From Fidelibacterota bacterium (GTDB lineage: Bacteria; Fidelibacterota; UBA8477; JABMPR01), in assembly GCA_016845065.1 (NCBI GenBank), contig JAERTG010000023.1:249648-313647 (forward strand): a DNA stretch of 64,000 bases, in the 5' to 3' direction. The notes under the pieces are model-generated. The model saw only the letters and a program-made list of their open reading frames with translations. It was not told the origin of the DNA and made no database searches. Of the stretch, positions 1-7,781 are shown piece after piece (within the stretch, counting starts at the first letter, position 1; every line of letters begins with the position of its first letter). Made by a program: the position numbers and the translations under genes.

Positions 1-334
1 CAGCCAGGACTTGACGAGTATGCCCTGATTGTGCTAAATCTGCCCCCTGAATGGCTATTGACCTCGATTCAACGACAAGTGAGTGAAGATCACTCATAGC
101 CAGTGCATTATTATCAACAAATCCGGCTCCATCATTTGAGTTACGAATGTATTGATTGTACTGTGACAAGGTTTTACGATATCTGGTTACTCTGGCAAAT
201 TTTATTGGATCATCTGATGAGTTTAAAATCGATTTACCAGTTGCTGCAGAATTTTGTAGTTCACTCATATGCTCTTTGCTTGTATTTAGATTTTGCATCA
301 AATTTCTTGACATGATAGATTGAGTAATTCTCAT
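1..334 (-). CDS. flgL: FlgL, hook-filament junction protein (partial)
   Basis: Only the first 111 codons are inside the window; the gene runs off the left edge. The ATG is at 334 and is preceded by a GGAG ribosome site. The product begins MRITQSIMSRNLMQNLN and continues with a heptad-like flagellin N-terminal helix containing SSDDPIKFARV, the pattern conserved in FlgL and flagellins. FlgL (HAP3) joins the hook, through FlgK, to the filament and is exported by the flagellar type III system. It starts 14 bp after the flgK stop, in the usual flgK-flgL order, so it should be translated from the same messenger as flgF-flgK. The direct flgK neighbour makes FlgL far likelier than a third flagellin. 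Confidence 0.9.
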   Translation of the reverse strand, partial: MRITQSIMSRNLMQNLNTSKEHMSELQNSAATGKSILNSSDDPIKFARVTRYRKTLSQYNQYIRNSNDGAGFVDNNALAMSDLHSLVVESRSIAIQGADLAQSGHTRQVLA

Positions 335-347
335 CTCTGCTCCTTCA

Positions 348-1703
348 TTAGATCAACGCCATAACAGATTGAATTAGCTCATCGGCTACAGAAATCATAC
401 GGCTAGCCGCCTGATAAGCTTGTTGATATTTAACCAGGTTGGACATCTCCTCATCAATGGAAACACCAGAAATTGAATCCCGGCGATTTTTTAGTGAGTC
501 GATTACAATCCTTTGACTATCCCTTAAAAAACTTGATTCCTGTACTTTGCTCCCAACCTCGCTTATAATTGAATTATAATGATCCGAAAACTTTTCATCA
601 CGTAGGAGATTAACATTTTGAAGATCGGCAATTCGAGTAGCAATGGAACCATTTCCTGATTCATCTGGTCGACTGGAACTAGCAATTAAGTGTGGATCCT
701 CGAGAATCGCAGTACTCACAGAAAAATCGCTGGCTCCGCTCACTTTGGGATCAAAAAAGTTGATTCCAGTGTCATTATCCAAATTGTAGCCCGATTGATG
801 AACGTCATTAACTTCCGTGCCAATGGCGATAGCTAAGGCATCTATTTCATTTAAATAATTCGGTATGCTATTGTTGTGGACTTCTAATAAACTCCCGAGT
901 TTCCCACCCGTGATTGAACCGATTGAGCCACCTTCAGAAAAGCTCACAATGGTTGAATAATATGCAGTATGTGCTTGGATCGTGACCTTTAGGTCATTAG
1001 TGAAGTTAGTGTTTACCAGAGGGACAGATATATCACCACCGGTACTAATACTGACGATATGATCACTTCTCTCAGTAACATCAATATTGATCAATTCGGA
1101 AAGCTTAGAAATTGCTGCATCCCTTGAATCTGCAAGATCATACGAATAATTCGTAGACACTTTTTCGTTGATATTCTGGATTTGATTCAACAGAAGGTTA
1201 ACTTCCTTTACAGTGCCCTCCACATCGTATCCGATCTCCTTTTGCATATTGTTCAGATCCGAATCCAGCCTGCTAAAAGTATTAGATAGGAGGATTCCCT
1301 TGTCCTTGACAATAGCTCGAGCGGTGTTACTCTCCGGGTCGTTCGCCAAATCATTCCACGAGTTCCAAAACTCACTCATCATACTTGACAATCCAGAGCT
1401 TCCTGGCTCATTGAATAGTGACTCAATTTGTGAATAAATAAGTTCGTCAGTCTCGTGTTGACCTAAATGTTGATTTTTATTCCATAATTGTCTTTGTATA
1501 AAGCCCGATTCAAGTCGATCTATATGATCTTGTTCACGGAATCCAAGCCCACTGCTGGGTGAAATCAATGCACCAACATCGGTCCTTCTACGAACGTAGT
1601 CAGTGTTTCCAACATTGGATATATTGCGTGCCGTTGTTTCAATAGCAGACTGATAGGCTGTTAAAGCGACGCGAGACGTTCCCATTAGATTGGATATTGA
1701 CAT
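348..1703 (-). CDS. flgK: FlgK, hook-filament junction protein 1
   Basis: 451 residues, on the short side for FlgK. The N-terminus has the rod/hook family signature (NISNVGNTDYVRRR near residues 27-40). The C-terminus ends in the matching D0 helix, with EMSNLVKYQQAYQAASRMISVADELIQ in two stretches. These ends form the coiled coil that inserts into the hook tip; the variable middle is surface exposed. The protein is exported without a cleaved signal peptide. It follows the FlgN-like chaperone gene by 8 bp and precedes flgL by 14 bp. Family assignment is firm. Confidence 0.95.
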   Translation of the reverse strand: MSISNLMGTSRVALTAYQSAIETTARNISNVGNTDYVRRRTDVGALISPSSGLGFREQDHIDRLESGFIQRQLWNKNQHLGQHETDELIYSQIESLFNEPGSSGLSSMMSEFWNSWNDLANDPESNTARAIVKDKGILLSNTFSRLDSDLNNMQKEIGYDVEGTVKEVNLLLNQIQNINEKVSTNYSYDLADSRDAAISKLSELINIDVTERSDHIVSISTGGDISVPLVNTNFTNDLKVTIQAHTAYYSTIVSFSEGGSIGSITGGKLGSLLEVHNNSIPNYLNEIDALAIAIGTEVNDVHQSGYNLDNDTGINFFDPKVSGASDFSVSTAILEDPHLIASSSRPDESGNGSIATRIADLQNVNLLRDEKFSDHYNSIISEVGSKVQESSFLRDSQRIVIDSLKNRRDSISGVSIDEEMSNLVKYQQAYQAASRMISVADELIQSVMALI

Positions 1704-1711
1704 TTATTTCC

Positions 1712-2236
1712 TCACACCTGACAATCCACATTAACTCTGTGGTTCCGTTTATCAGCAATCCGCCCAAGACCACTATAATGAATATTTTCATTATCATTGC
1801 CACCCAACAGGACGTGGGCCAGTCCTCTCACTAAATCCACTGAAGAACGTAGTAGAAAATCATTCTCACGATTTGCATGAGCAATTTGATCAATACTCTC
1901 GATTAGACGTTCTCTAGCAAAGACCAGCTTCTCTGAGTAAATGGCTGGGGCGAGATGGATCAAGTCAGTTAAGGAAGGTTTCGTGGGACTTGTACCTAGG
2001 ACTGCACTGATTTTAACCGCGTATAACTCCCTTTTATTGGAAATCGCTTGTATCTTGGGGATTAATCTTTGTTCTTGATAAACATATTTTTGCAAAGCAT
2101 CCACATCGCCATTAACAATACTGGTTTGTTTATCTTTAAGGAGCTGACTCAATTCTTGATATAATTTGACTTCATTGGAAAGGTTGAGAACTAACTCCTC
2201 GAAAGCCCCATCAATATTTCTTATCAATTCATTCAT
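1712..2236 (-). CDS. flgN: FlgN-like export chaperone for FlgK/FlgL
   Basis: 174 residues, mostly helical with heptad spacing (LSNEVKLYQELSQLLKDKQ near the start, then YVYQEQRLIPKIQAISNKR). This matches the FlgN family of cytoplasmic chaperones that bind the C-terminal helices of FlgK and FlgL before export. The start overlaps the flgJ stop by 8 nt, and flgK follows immediately, which is the classical position for flgN. Sequence conservation in this family is low, so the call rests on length, helical character and context. Confidence 0.8.
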   Translation of the reverse strand: MNELIRNIDGAFEELVLNLSNEVKLYQELSQLLKDKQTSIVNGDVDALQKYVYQEQRLIPKIQAISNKRELYAVKISAVLGTSPTKPSLTDLIHLAPAIYSEKLVFARERLIESIDQIAHANRENDFLLRSSVDLVRGLAHVLLGGNDNENIHYSGLGRIADKRNHRVNVDCQV

Positions 2237-2633
2237 CCTGTCCCTCCCAAGAATTGATATTTTGGATTAAGTCCATTGTTTGCGTGTATTCAGCGCCACG
2301 GCCATGGTTCATCTCGGGCATGGAATCCATTTTGCTTAACGATTCGAAGATCATCTTTGAAAGTCCGATACCCCCACCCTGGGACATTGCATCCCCCAGA
2401 ACCGAACTAAACATCATTGAGGATAAGGAATTTTTTCCACCTGCCATGCCATCCGGTATTGTTTTTTCCATGGATTTAATCAATTGAGTAAGAAAAACTG
2501 CTTCTAGCGCTTTACTTTTCTTCTTTATTTCTAAAGCCCTCTGATCCTGGTGCGTATCATTTCTATGCAGAGGAGCAGAGCTAGGTTCAGTCATTTTTTG
2601 TGTTTCAAGAGCTATCAAGGGGGATATCTTCAT
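2229..2633 (-). CDS. flgJ: FlgJ-type rod-binding protein (no muramidase domain)
   Basis: 134 residues. The core (about residues 40-105) carries the rod-binding signature: LEAVFLTQLIKSMEKTIP, then SSMMFSSVLGDAMSQGGGIGLSKMI. It corresponds only to the N-terminal half of enterobacterial FlgJ, which caps the growing rod. The C-terminal peptidoglycan hydrolase domain is absent, as in many non-enteric lineages, so a separate lytic enzyme would be needed to open the cell wall; none is visible here. It is located between flgI and the flgN-like gene. Confidence 0.88.
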   Translation of the reverse strand: MKISPLIALETQKMTEPSSAPLHRNDTHQDQRALEIKKKSKALEAVFLTQLIKSMEKTIPDGMAGGKNSLSSMMFSSVLGDAMSQGGGIGLSKMIFESLSKMDSMPEMNHGRGAEYTQTMDLIQNINSWEGQDE

Positions 2634-2644
2634 TTTTTATGACC

Positions 2645-3781
2645 TCAAATTATTATCAGGCGAGCATTTAAAGCACCGGCCTGTTTCAATGCTTGAAAAA
2701 TTGAGATCACGTCACGAGGTTTCATTCCCAATTCATTTAGGGCTGCAGCCAAATCACTCACAGACGTGGTTTCTTTAATCACCGCGTTATTGGCCACACC
2801 CTCTGAAGCAGTAGTTTCAGTCATGTATTCTACCACAGTCTGGCCAACATTGCTGAAAGCAGCGGTTGGTTGAGAAATGATGGGGGTTCGTTTAATGTGA
2901 ATTGTCAAGGCTCCATGTGAGATCATGACTTCATTTATGCGAACATTACCTCCGGCAACTACCGTTCCGGTCCTTTCATTTATCACTACTCTCGCATCTA
3001 CATCAGGTTGTATAGTGAGAATTTCCATTGCCGCTATAAAGGATACCGCTTCTTCCTGATTTGTTACCCTTACAGGGAAGCTAATTTCAACAACACCTGC
3101 ATTTAAAGGCTTTGCTATATTCTTGCTATCTATCATGGAGTTAAGGCCGGCATTAATCTTTGCTGCTATTCTACTTGCCGTACCAAAATCAGGGTCGCTT
3201 AACAGGAGACGTATTGGTTGATCTAATTGGAGTTCCGTATTTAATGCGGCAGTTTCCAGCACGCCACCACCAGGAACTCGACCCACAAGAGCGTGGTTCT
3301 TTTTTAATTTTTCTCCAGAGTCCGTTTCAATATTGAAACCACCCACTAAAACCGGACCCTGCGCCAACCCATAGTGCGTACCATCCATTCCTCTCAAGGG
3401 GGTCATCAGGAGGACGCCACCTTCGAGACTGGTTGCATCTCCAAGTGAACTTACGGTTACATCAAAATGGCTCCCTGCACGGCCGTAGGAAGGGGTGTTA
3501 CTTGTCACGATCACTGCGGCAACATTGCGTGTTCTCAAATAATCCTTGGGGACGGTAATTCCAAATCGCTCCAGCATATTGCTAACAGTTTGTACTGTAA
3601 AAATAGCACCACGATTACCAGAGGATCGATCACCTGTGCCACTCAACCCAATAACGAGCCCATAGCCTATCAGGGCTTCATGTTTTTCACTTTCGATAGT
3701 GGTGATGTCCTTTAATCTTACCTCACCTGCAATTGCATTCAGAGAAAGAAGAAATAATAAAATTATGAGTATAGGTTTCAT
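2645..3781 (-). CDS. flgI: FlgI, flagellar P-ring protein
   Basis: 378 residues, normal length. It has an N-terminal signal peptide (about 18 residues, ending NAIA before GEVRLKDI). Typical FlgI blocks follow: LIGYGLVIGLSGTGD, NVAAVIVTS, GGVLLMTPLRG and, at the end, LAAALNELGMKPRDVISIFQALKQAGALNA. FlgI is secreted to the periplasm by Sec and forms the ring around the rod in the peptidoglycan layer, usually with FlgA as chaperone, which is encoded two genes upstream. Its presence indicates a diderm cell. Confidence 0.96.
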   Translation of the reverse strand: MKPILIILLFLLSLNAIAGEVRLKDITTIESEKHEALIGYGLVIGLSGTGDRSSGNRGAIFTVQTVSNMLERFGITVPKDYLRTRNVAAVIVTSNTPSYGRAGSHFDVTVSSLGDATSLEGGVLLMTPLRGMDGTHYGLAQGPVLVGGFNIETDSGEKLKKNHALVGRVPGGGVLETAALNTELQLDQPIRLLLSDPDFGTASRIAAKINAGLNSMIDSKNIAKPLNAGVVEISFPVRVTNQEEAVSFIAAMEILTIQPDVDARVVINERTGTVVAGGNVRINEVMISHGALTIHIKRTPIISQPTAAFSNVGQTVVEYMTETTASEGVANNAVIKETTSVSDLAAALNELGMKPRDVISIFQALKQAGALNARLIII

Positions 3782-3791
3782 GCTAATACCT

Positions 3792-4397
3792 CTAGATACC
3801 TGGGCCTAAAAGTGCATATCCTATTAATCCTAGAACCAGAGTAAATGCTATGGTCTTAGAGGCAGCATTGGGTGATGCAATCGAATTTACGACCCCTGCT
3901 TGTCGATAGACGATTTCGGCATTTGCAATGTTATAGGAAAAAATTGTGTTATCAGTTCGAATATCCCTAGGGCGCACCATACCCTCAAGTTTCATGATAT
4001 TTTCTTCACCATTTACCTGCACTGATCGCTCACCCTGAATTTCCAATAAGCCCATTTCAGTTTTCCCGACAATCATGACCGAAATTTTTCCACTGAGCCG
4101 ATCTTGTTGATCACTGCCATTTGAGTTGTCAATGTCGCTTGATATAGCACTTGAAGCTCCAAACACAGGAAGAAACTCGGCAAAGGTACCCGCCAGGCTA
4201 GCGTCAGCATTCACCGCAGCATTTGACCGAGATTTATCACTAGAAGATTGTTTCGCACTGGCATTCTCTATAATCAGCACTGTAATTACCTCACCGACCG
4301 AATGCGCTTTGATATCTGAATAAAGTGAAGCGCCTGATTGTCCGAACACTAGGGCGTTCGTGAAAAAAATAATCACTAATGTGCTAAAGATTCTCAT
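3792..4397 (-). CDS. flgH: FlgH, flagellar L-ring protein (no lipobox seen)
   Basis: 201 residues. It matches FlgH by SLYSDIKAHSVGEVITVLIIENASA near the mature start, the serine/asparagine-rich middle, and the blocks GKISVMIVGKTEMGLLEIQGER and GMVRPRDI. FlgH builds the outer-membrane bushing. The signal peptide ends near VFGQ and no cysteine is encoded in the first 60 residues, so the usual lipid-modified N-terminus is missing. The C-terminus has a hydrophobic stretch (IAFTLVLGLIGYALL) that could give an alternative membrane contact; that last point is inference. It lies between flgA and flgI. Confidence 0.93.
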   Translation of the reverse strand: MRIFSTLVIIFFTNALVFGQSGASLYSDIKAHSVGEVITVLIIENASAKQSSSDKSRSNAAVNADASLAGTFAEFLPVFGASSAISSDIDNSNGSDQQDRLSGKISVMIVGKTEMGLLEIQGERSVQVNGEENIMKLEGMVRPRDIRTDNTIFSYNIANAEIVYRQAGVVNSIASPNAASKTIAFTLVLGLIGYALLGPGI

Positions 4398-4402
4398 CTG
4401 AC

Positions 4403-5113
4403 TTACCTTCGATTAACTATGACCTGATTTGAATTATCTAAAATACCCCTCAATTCTTTTCGCGTTGTGGGGCATTGAACTCGAACTACTTCGCCGATGC
4501 ACGCATCCTCTTTCGCGATTCCAGGCAGGGCCAGTGAAAGCCCCTGAACCTTCATAATAATATTAAGATTATCGCCTAGCAGCACATCAGGACGCTTCCT
4601 AATCATGCTCTGTTTAATGGGTCTCCCCGGTTGAATTACTTGAGTGGCCATTTTTTCATAAATCAAAGTTGGATCCAAAATGATACCGTTAAATTCACGA
4701 CCAATCTGCTTGGGAACCATTGTAAGGAGATCGGCAGTAATGGTCTCTTGGCGAGATATTTTACGTATTGCAGTTGGAACCCGGAGATTGGCATAAACAT
4801 TTACTGTAATGGGGAATCTTTTGTTTATTACACCATTCTCTTTTTCGATAATCCAAAGGGTTTGATGTCCCAATTTAAGCTCTCCTCGACCCTTACGGAT
4901 TTCGAGATGACCATTTTTAAGTAAGTTGTGATCTAAGCTCGATTTATGAACAATTTCGACATCAATCTGATTCATTGTAACATTGAGTTCTTTTGCAAAG
5001 AATTCTGCCACCAATTCAGCTTGAATTGCTTCGCCATCGTTCGCTAACAGAGGGACTGGTAACAGACCGAAGAACAGGATAGAAGGAATAATATATTTTA
5101 TAGATCTTTGCAT
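4403..5113 (-). CDS. flgA: FlgA, P-ring assembly chaperone
   Basis: 236 residues. A signal peptide (to about residue 24, PVPLLA) is followed by a variable domain and a SAF-type C-terminal half. Conserved features are ISRQETITADLLTMVPKQIG and GRPIKQSMI, then LLGDNLNIIMKVQGLSLALPGIA. FlgA is a periplasmic chaperone that helps FlgI polymerise. It is placed 2 bp after flgG and 5 bp before flgH, within the flgF-flgL operon. Confidence is high from both motif and context. Confidence 0.92.
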   Translation of the reverse strand: MQRSIKYIIPSILFFGLLPVPLLANDGEAIQAELVAEFFAKELNVTMNQIDVEIVHKSSLDHNLLKNGHLEIRKGRGELKLGHQTLWIIEKENGVINKRFPITVNVYANLRVPTAIRKISRQETITADLLTMVPKQIGREFNGIILDPTLIYEKMATQVIQPGRPIKQSMIRKRPDVLLGDNLNIIMKVQGLSLALPGIAKEDACIGEVVRVQCPTTRKELRGILDNSNQVIVNRR

Positions 5114-5115
5114 AC

Positions 5116-5904
5116 TTAACGTTTTAGAGCGTTGATCATGGCTAACATCTCATCAGCGGTTTTTACTGCCTTTGAATTAATTTCATAGGATCGTTGTGCG
5201 ACAATCAAACCAACCATTTCTTTGACAACATCCACGTTAGATTTCTCAAGATATCCTTGCATAACGGTTCCAAAACCTGCTTCTCCCGCCAGGCCATAAG
5301 TTGGATCGCCAGATGCTTCAGTAGCCGCCAGGAGATTGCCTCCCAGAGGACTCAAGCCGGCAGGATTCATAAAATTTGCCAGTTCGATCTGACCCAACTC
5401 CTGAGGTATTGTCTGTCCTTCCATAATCGCCGAAACCACCCCATCCTGGGAAACGCTGACACTCTGGACATCCTCTGGTAGAGTAATATTGGGGTACATC
5501 TCTAATCCTGAACTATTTACCATTGCTCCAGACGAGTTAACTCGGAATGCTCCATCCCTCGAATAGGTAACACTCCCATCTGGCATTTGAATTTGGAAGA
5601 ATCCTTTTCCACTTACGGCCAAATCAAAAGGGTTGCTAGTCTCTTCAATTGCACCCTGTGAATACGATCTGAAAGTAGAAACAGGTCTATTCCCCATTCC
5701 AATATTTAGCTCACTTGGTTTTTCTTTGCCCTCAGCGCTTTCTGCACCTCCAGATTGAACCGTTTCGTAGAGTAAATCCTGGAACTCAATTGATGATTTT
5801 TTGTAGCCTGTAGTATTTACGTTTGCCAAATTATTTGCAATAGTATCCACATTTAGTTGTTGTGCTGCCATTCCTAAGGCTGCAGTTCTCAGTGCTCTAA
5901 GCAT
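5116..5904 (-). CDS. flgG: FlgG, distal rod protein
   Basis: 262 residues, exactly the usual size. The N-terminus has MLRALRTAALGMAAQQ and then NLANVNTTGYKKS, and the C-terminus ends with VDVVKEMVGLIVAQRSYE and the final D0 helix. The central Flg_hook-type fold includes VSGKGFFQI and LAGEAGFGTV. FlgG forms the distal rod through the P and L rings. It starts 16 bp after flgF and is followed at 2 bp by flgA. Confidence 0.96.
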   Translation of the reverse strand: MLRALRTAALGMAAQQLNVDTIANNLANVNTTGYKKSSIEFQDLLYETVQSGGAESAEGKEKPSELNIGMGNRPVSTFRSYSQGAIEETSNPFDLAVSGKGFFQIQMPDGSVTYSRDGAFRVNSSGAMVNSSGLEMYPNITLPEDVQSVSVSQDGVVSAIMEGQTIPQELGQIELANFMNPAGLSPLGGNLLAATEASGDPTYGLAGEAGFGTVMQGYLEKSNVDVVKEMVGLIVAQRSYEINSKAVKTADEMLAMINALKR

Positions 5905-5920
5905 AATTCTCCTCTACATC

Positions 5921-6640
5921 CTAACGGTAGTTTCCGATATTGTTGGCTGCTTTCGCAGTTGCTTCATCTAATGTCCGCATGGTCTTTTGAGTGGTCTCAA
6001 ACGTTCGCTGTAACTCGATCAATTTTATCATTTCGTAAACAGGCGTGACATTTGATCCTTCAATTTTACCTTGGAGTACTCCTGGATCTTCGAGTCTGGA
6101 TTCAATTGCGCCTTGTTTGGCTTTAAAAAGATTATCACCAATCTTCTCGATATCTGAAAGATTCTCAAAAGAACTTATTTCCAAGGTATCAATGAACTCG
6201 TCATCTATAAAGATCTCCCCAGACATATGTATTTTGATATTCCCTTGATTCTCCGGATTCGCTCCTAAATCAATCAATCCATTTTTTCCCATTACGGGTA
6301 AGCCGGAACTGGTTGTCAAGAGACCGTCAGAGCCCCTCGTAAAATGTCCATCTCGTGTGAAAACCAACTCATCCCCTTTTGCGATTGTGAATAGTCCTTT
6401 TCCAGATAATGCCAGGTCCAGAGGGTTGTCGGTCTGACGTAAATCTCCTTGCGAAAAATCTGTTTCAATATGGTTTTGTATTTTTGGTTTATTGTTATTC
6501 TCCAAAAGATCAGAAAACATCACGTCACGTTTATATCCATTGGAGTTAATGTTGGCTAAGTTATTCGTAACCACACTATTGTGTTCCAATTGCCGCACCA
6601 TGGCTTGTTTCAGTTCAGAGAATCTAATATCCATATTCAT
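5921..6640 (-). CDS. flgF: FlgF, proximal rod protein
   Basis: 239 residues with rod-family signatures at both ends: NLANINSNGYKRDVMFSDLL near residue 27, and VYEMIKLIELQRTFETTQKTMRTLDE at the C-terminus. The middle has LALSGKGLFTI and FTRDGHFTRG. It is the first gene of the flgF-G-A-H-I-J-N-K-L operon. The ATG at 6640 has an AAGGAAG ribosome site, and a sigma-54-like promoter lies 29-44 bp upstream. It is FlgF rather than a second FlgG because it is shorter and precedes flgG. Confidence 0.93.
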   Translation of the reverse strand: MNMDIRFSELKQAMVRQLEHNSVVTNNLANINSNGYKRDVMFSDLLENNNKPKIQNHIETDFSQGDLRQTDNPLDLALSGKGLFTIAKGDELVFTRDGHFTRGSDGLLTTSSGLPVMGKNGLIDLGANPENQGNIKIHMSGEIFIDDEFIDTLEISSFENLSDIEKIGDNLFKAKQGAIESRLEDPGVLQGKIEGSNVTPVYEMIKLIELQRTFETTQKTMRTLDEATAKAANNIGNYR

Positions 6641-6668
6641 CTTCCTTTTGCGTCATAGCCTTACTTTA

Positions 6669-6684
6669 GGCAATATGAATGCCA
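6669..6684 (-). promoter_or_regulatory. Sigma-54-type promoter for the flgF operon
   Basis: On the minus strand the sequence reads TGGCATTCATATTGCC. It has GG and GC separated by exactly 10 bp, as in -24/-12 promoters (TGGCAC-N5-TTGC). The predicted start point is near 6658, leaving a leader of about 17 nt that still contains the AAGGAAG ribosome site. Of the related elements in this window it is the best match and the only one with a canonical -12 GC. Confidence 0.7.
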
Positions 6685-6737
6685 TGGATATAAGGGAGAA
6701 ATATGGGTGAGGGGATGAAACCAGATAAGGTTTATAT

Positions 6738-6771
6738 TATATTGTTATATATACACTTATATAACAATATA
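6738..6771. repeat. AT-rich 14-bp perfect inverted repeat, 6-nt spacer
   Basis: Arms TATATTGTTATATA (6738-6751) and TATATAACAATATA (6758-6771) are perfectly complementary. The repeat lies about 150 bp after the stop of the GAF gene at 6918 and about 70 bp upstream of the flgF promoter element. It may be a weak terminator for the fliL-fliA transcript or an operator; no T-tract follows on the minus strand, so neither role is established. Confidence 0.5.
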
Positions 6772-6838
6772 GTAAATATTCTTTGGATCTTTTCACCGAG
6801 AAGAAACTTATCAATGAAGGAAAACCTTGGTAGGCAAA

Positions 6839-6851
6839 GGAATAATTTTCC
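6839..6851. promoter_or_regulatory. Degenerate GGAAA-N3-TTTCC dyad upstream of flgF
   Basis: The sequence is GGAATAATTTTCC, one mismatch from the dyad GGAAA-N3-TTTCC found upstream of fliL, flgB, cheY and fliS. It sits about 170 bp upstream of the flgF -24/-12 element, a normal distance for an enhancer site of a sigma-54 activator. This copy alone would not be convincing. Confidence 0.35.
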
Positions 6852-6917
6852 GGCATGGCGAGAACAATTTTTGTGGGGAGGGAAATGGTAATTTTTGAAT
6901 AGCTTCAACAACCAACA

Positions 6918-7730
6918 TCATTCAGGCAATATGGTCATATGGGTATCACCTACATAGTCCATACTCGCAGAATTATTGATCTTGGTAAGACGATTCGTGA
7001 TTTCCTGAATTCGTTTTGCTTCCAATAGGACAGCTTTCATGGCTTTCTGAATCTTCTCAGCAGACATCGTTGAAAAGGATATTTCCAAGATTTCCATTAG
7101 ACCAATTATCGATGTCAACGGATTGTTAATCTCATGATTTACACTGACAACCAACTCACCTATGGCTGCCATGCGCTCCTTTTCGATCAGCATTCCGTGT
7201 GTCTCCTTCAGTTCTTGAAGTGCCTTGGATAACATTTGGTTTTTCTTCTCAAGTTGCTGGCGCAAAATCAAAGTCTCAGTAACAATTGAAAGATCTGATG
7301 CCATGATTGAAAATGTCTCAATCTCTTTTTGAAGATATATATTCGCTTTGGAATGTCCAAGATTCAGAACACCAACAAGCTTATCTGCAGCCCTCAAAGG
7401 GAGGGAGATAAATGAGGCAAATCGACCATCCTTGCCCGGGCGAGACTTTGATAAAGACTCAAGAATAATTGGTTTATCCTGCTGCGAAACCCAACTAGCC
7501 ATACCCATACCTCTCTCAAAAGGTACTTCTCTGACCAGATCTACAACTTCTTCTCCTTCTTGATAGATAACTTCCAGTTTATTCGTTTTTTCATCATAAA
7601 GGAACAGGCTTGCAGATTCATAAGGAACACTTTTTGTGACGAGATGGAGGACAGCTTCAAAGGTTTCCCCAGTACCCAGGCCCATTTGCAATAATGTGAC
7701 AATTTCATGCAAAAAATCTACTGCTACCAT
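6918..7730 (-). CDS. GAF protein with isolated histidine-kinase phosphoacceptor domain
   Basis: 270 residues. Residues about 10-150 look like a GAF sensor domain (ESASLFLYDEKTNKLEVIY, then GRFASFISLPLRAADKLVGVLNLG). A coiled-coil linker follows, then a HisKA dimerisation domain with a good H-box: AAIGELVVSVNHEINNPLTSIIG, phosphoacceptor His199. Only 71 residues follow the histidine, ending MTILPE, so there is no N-box, G1 or G2 and hence no HATPase_c domain. The stop is followed by non-coding sequence, so this is not an obvious frameshift. The upstream neighbour (7782-8939) encodes an ATPase domain with an altered H-box; the two may work as a split kinase (inference). It is the last gene of the fliL-fliA group. 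Confidence 0.8.
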   Translation of the reverse strand: MVAVDFLHEIVTLLQMGLGTGETFEAVLHLVTKSVPYESASLFLYDEKTNKLEVIYQEGEEVVDLVREVPFERGMGMASWVSQQDKPIILESLSKSRPGKDGRFASFISLPLRAADKLVGVLNLGHSKANIYLQKEIETFSIMASDLSIVTETLILRQQLEKKNQMLSKALQELKETHGMLIEKERMAAIGELVVSVNHEINNPLTSIIGLMEILEISFSTMSAEKIQKAMKAVLLEAKRIQEITNRLTKINNSASMDYVGDTHMTILPE

Positions 7731-7781
7731 AATGCTTCCTCAATTCTCCGATTATCGTTTATGTGATTGCATAAGCAACAT

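Noticed and set aside
103..315. Plus-strand ORF of 70 codons
   Set aside because: Antisense to the clear flgL N-terminus, with no ribosome site and no recognisable protein pattern.
6703..6891. Plus-strand ORF of 62 codons in the flgF upstream gap
   Set aside because: It reads through the AT-rich inverted repeat and the dyad, and the product looks random.
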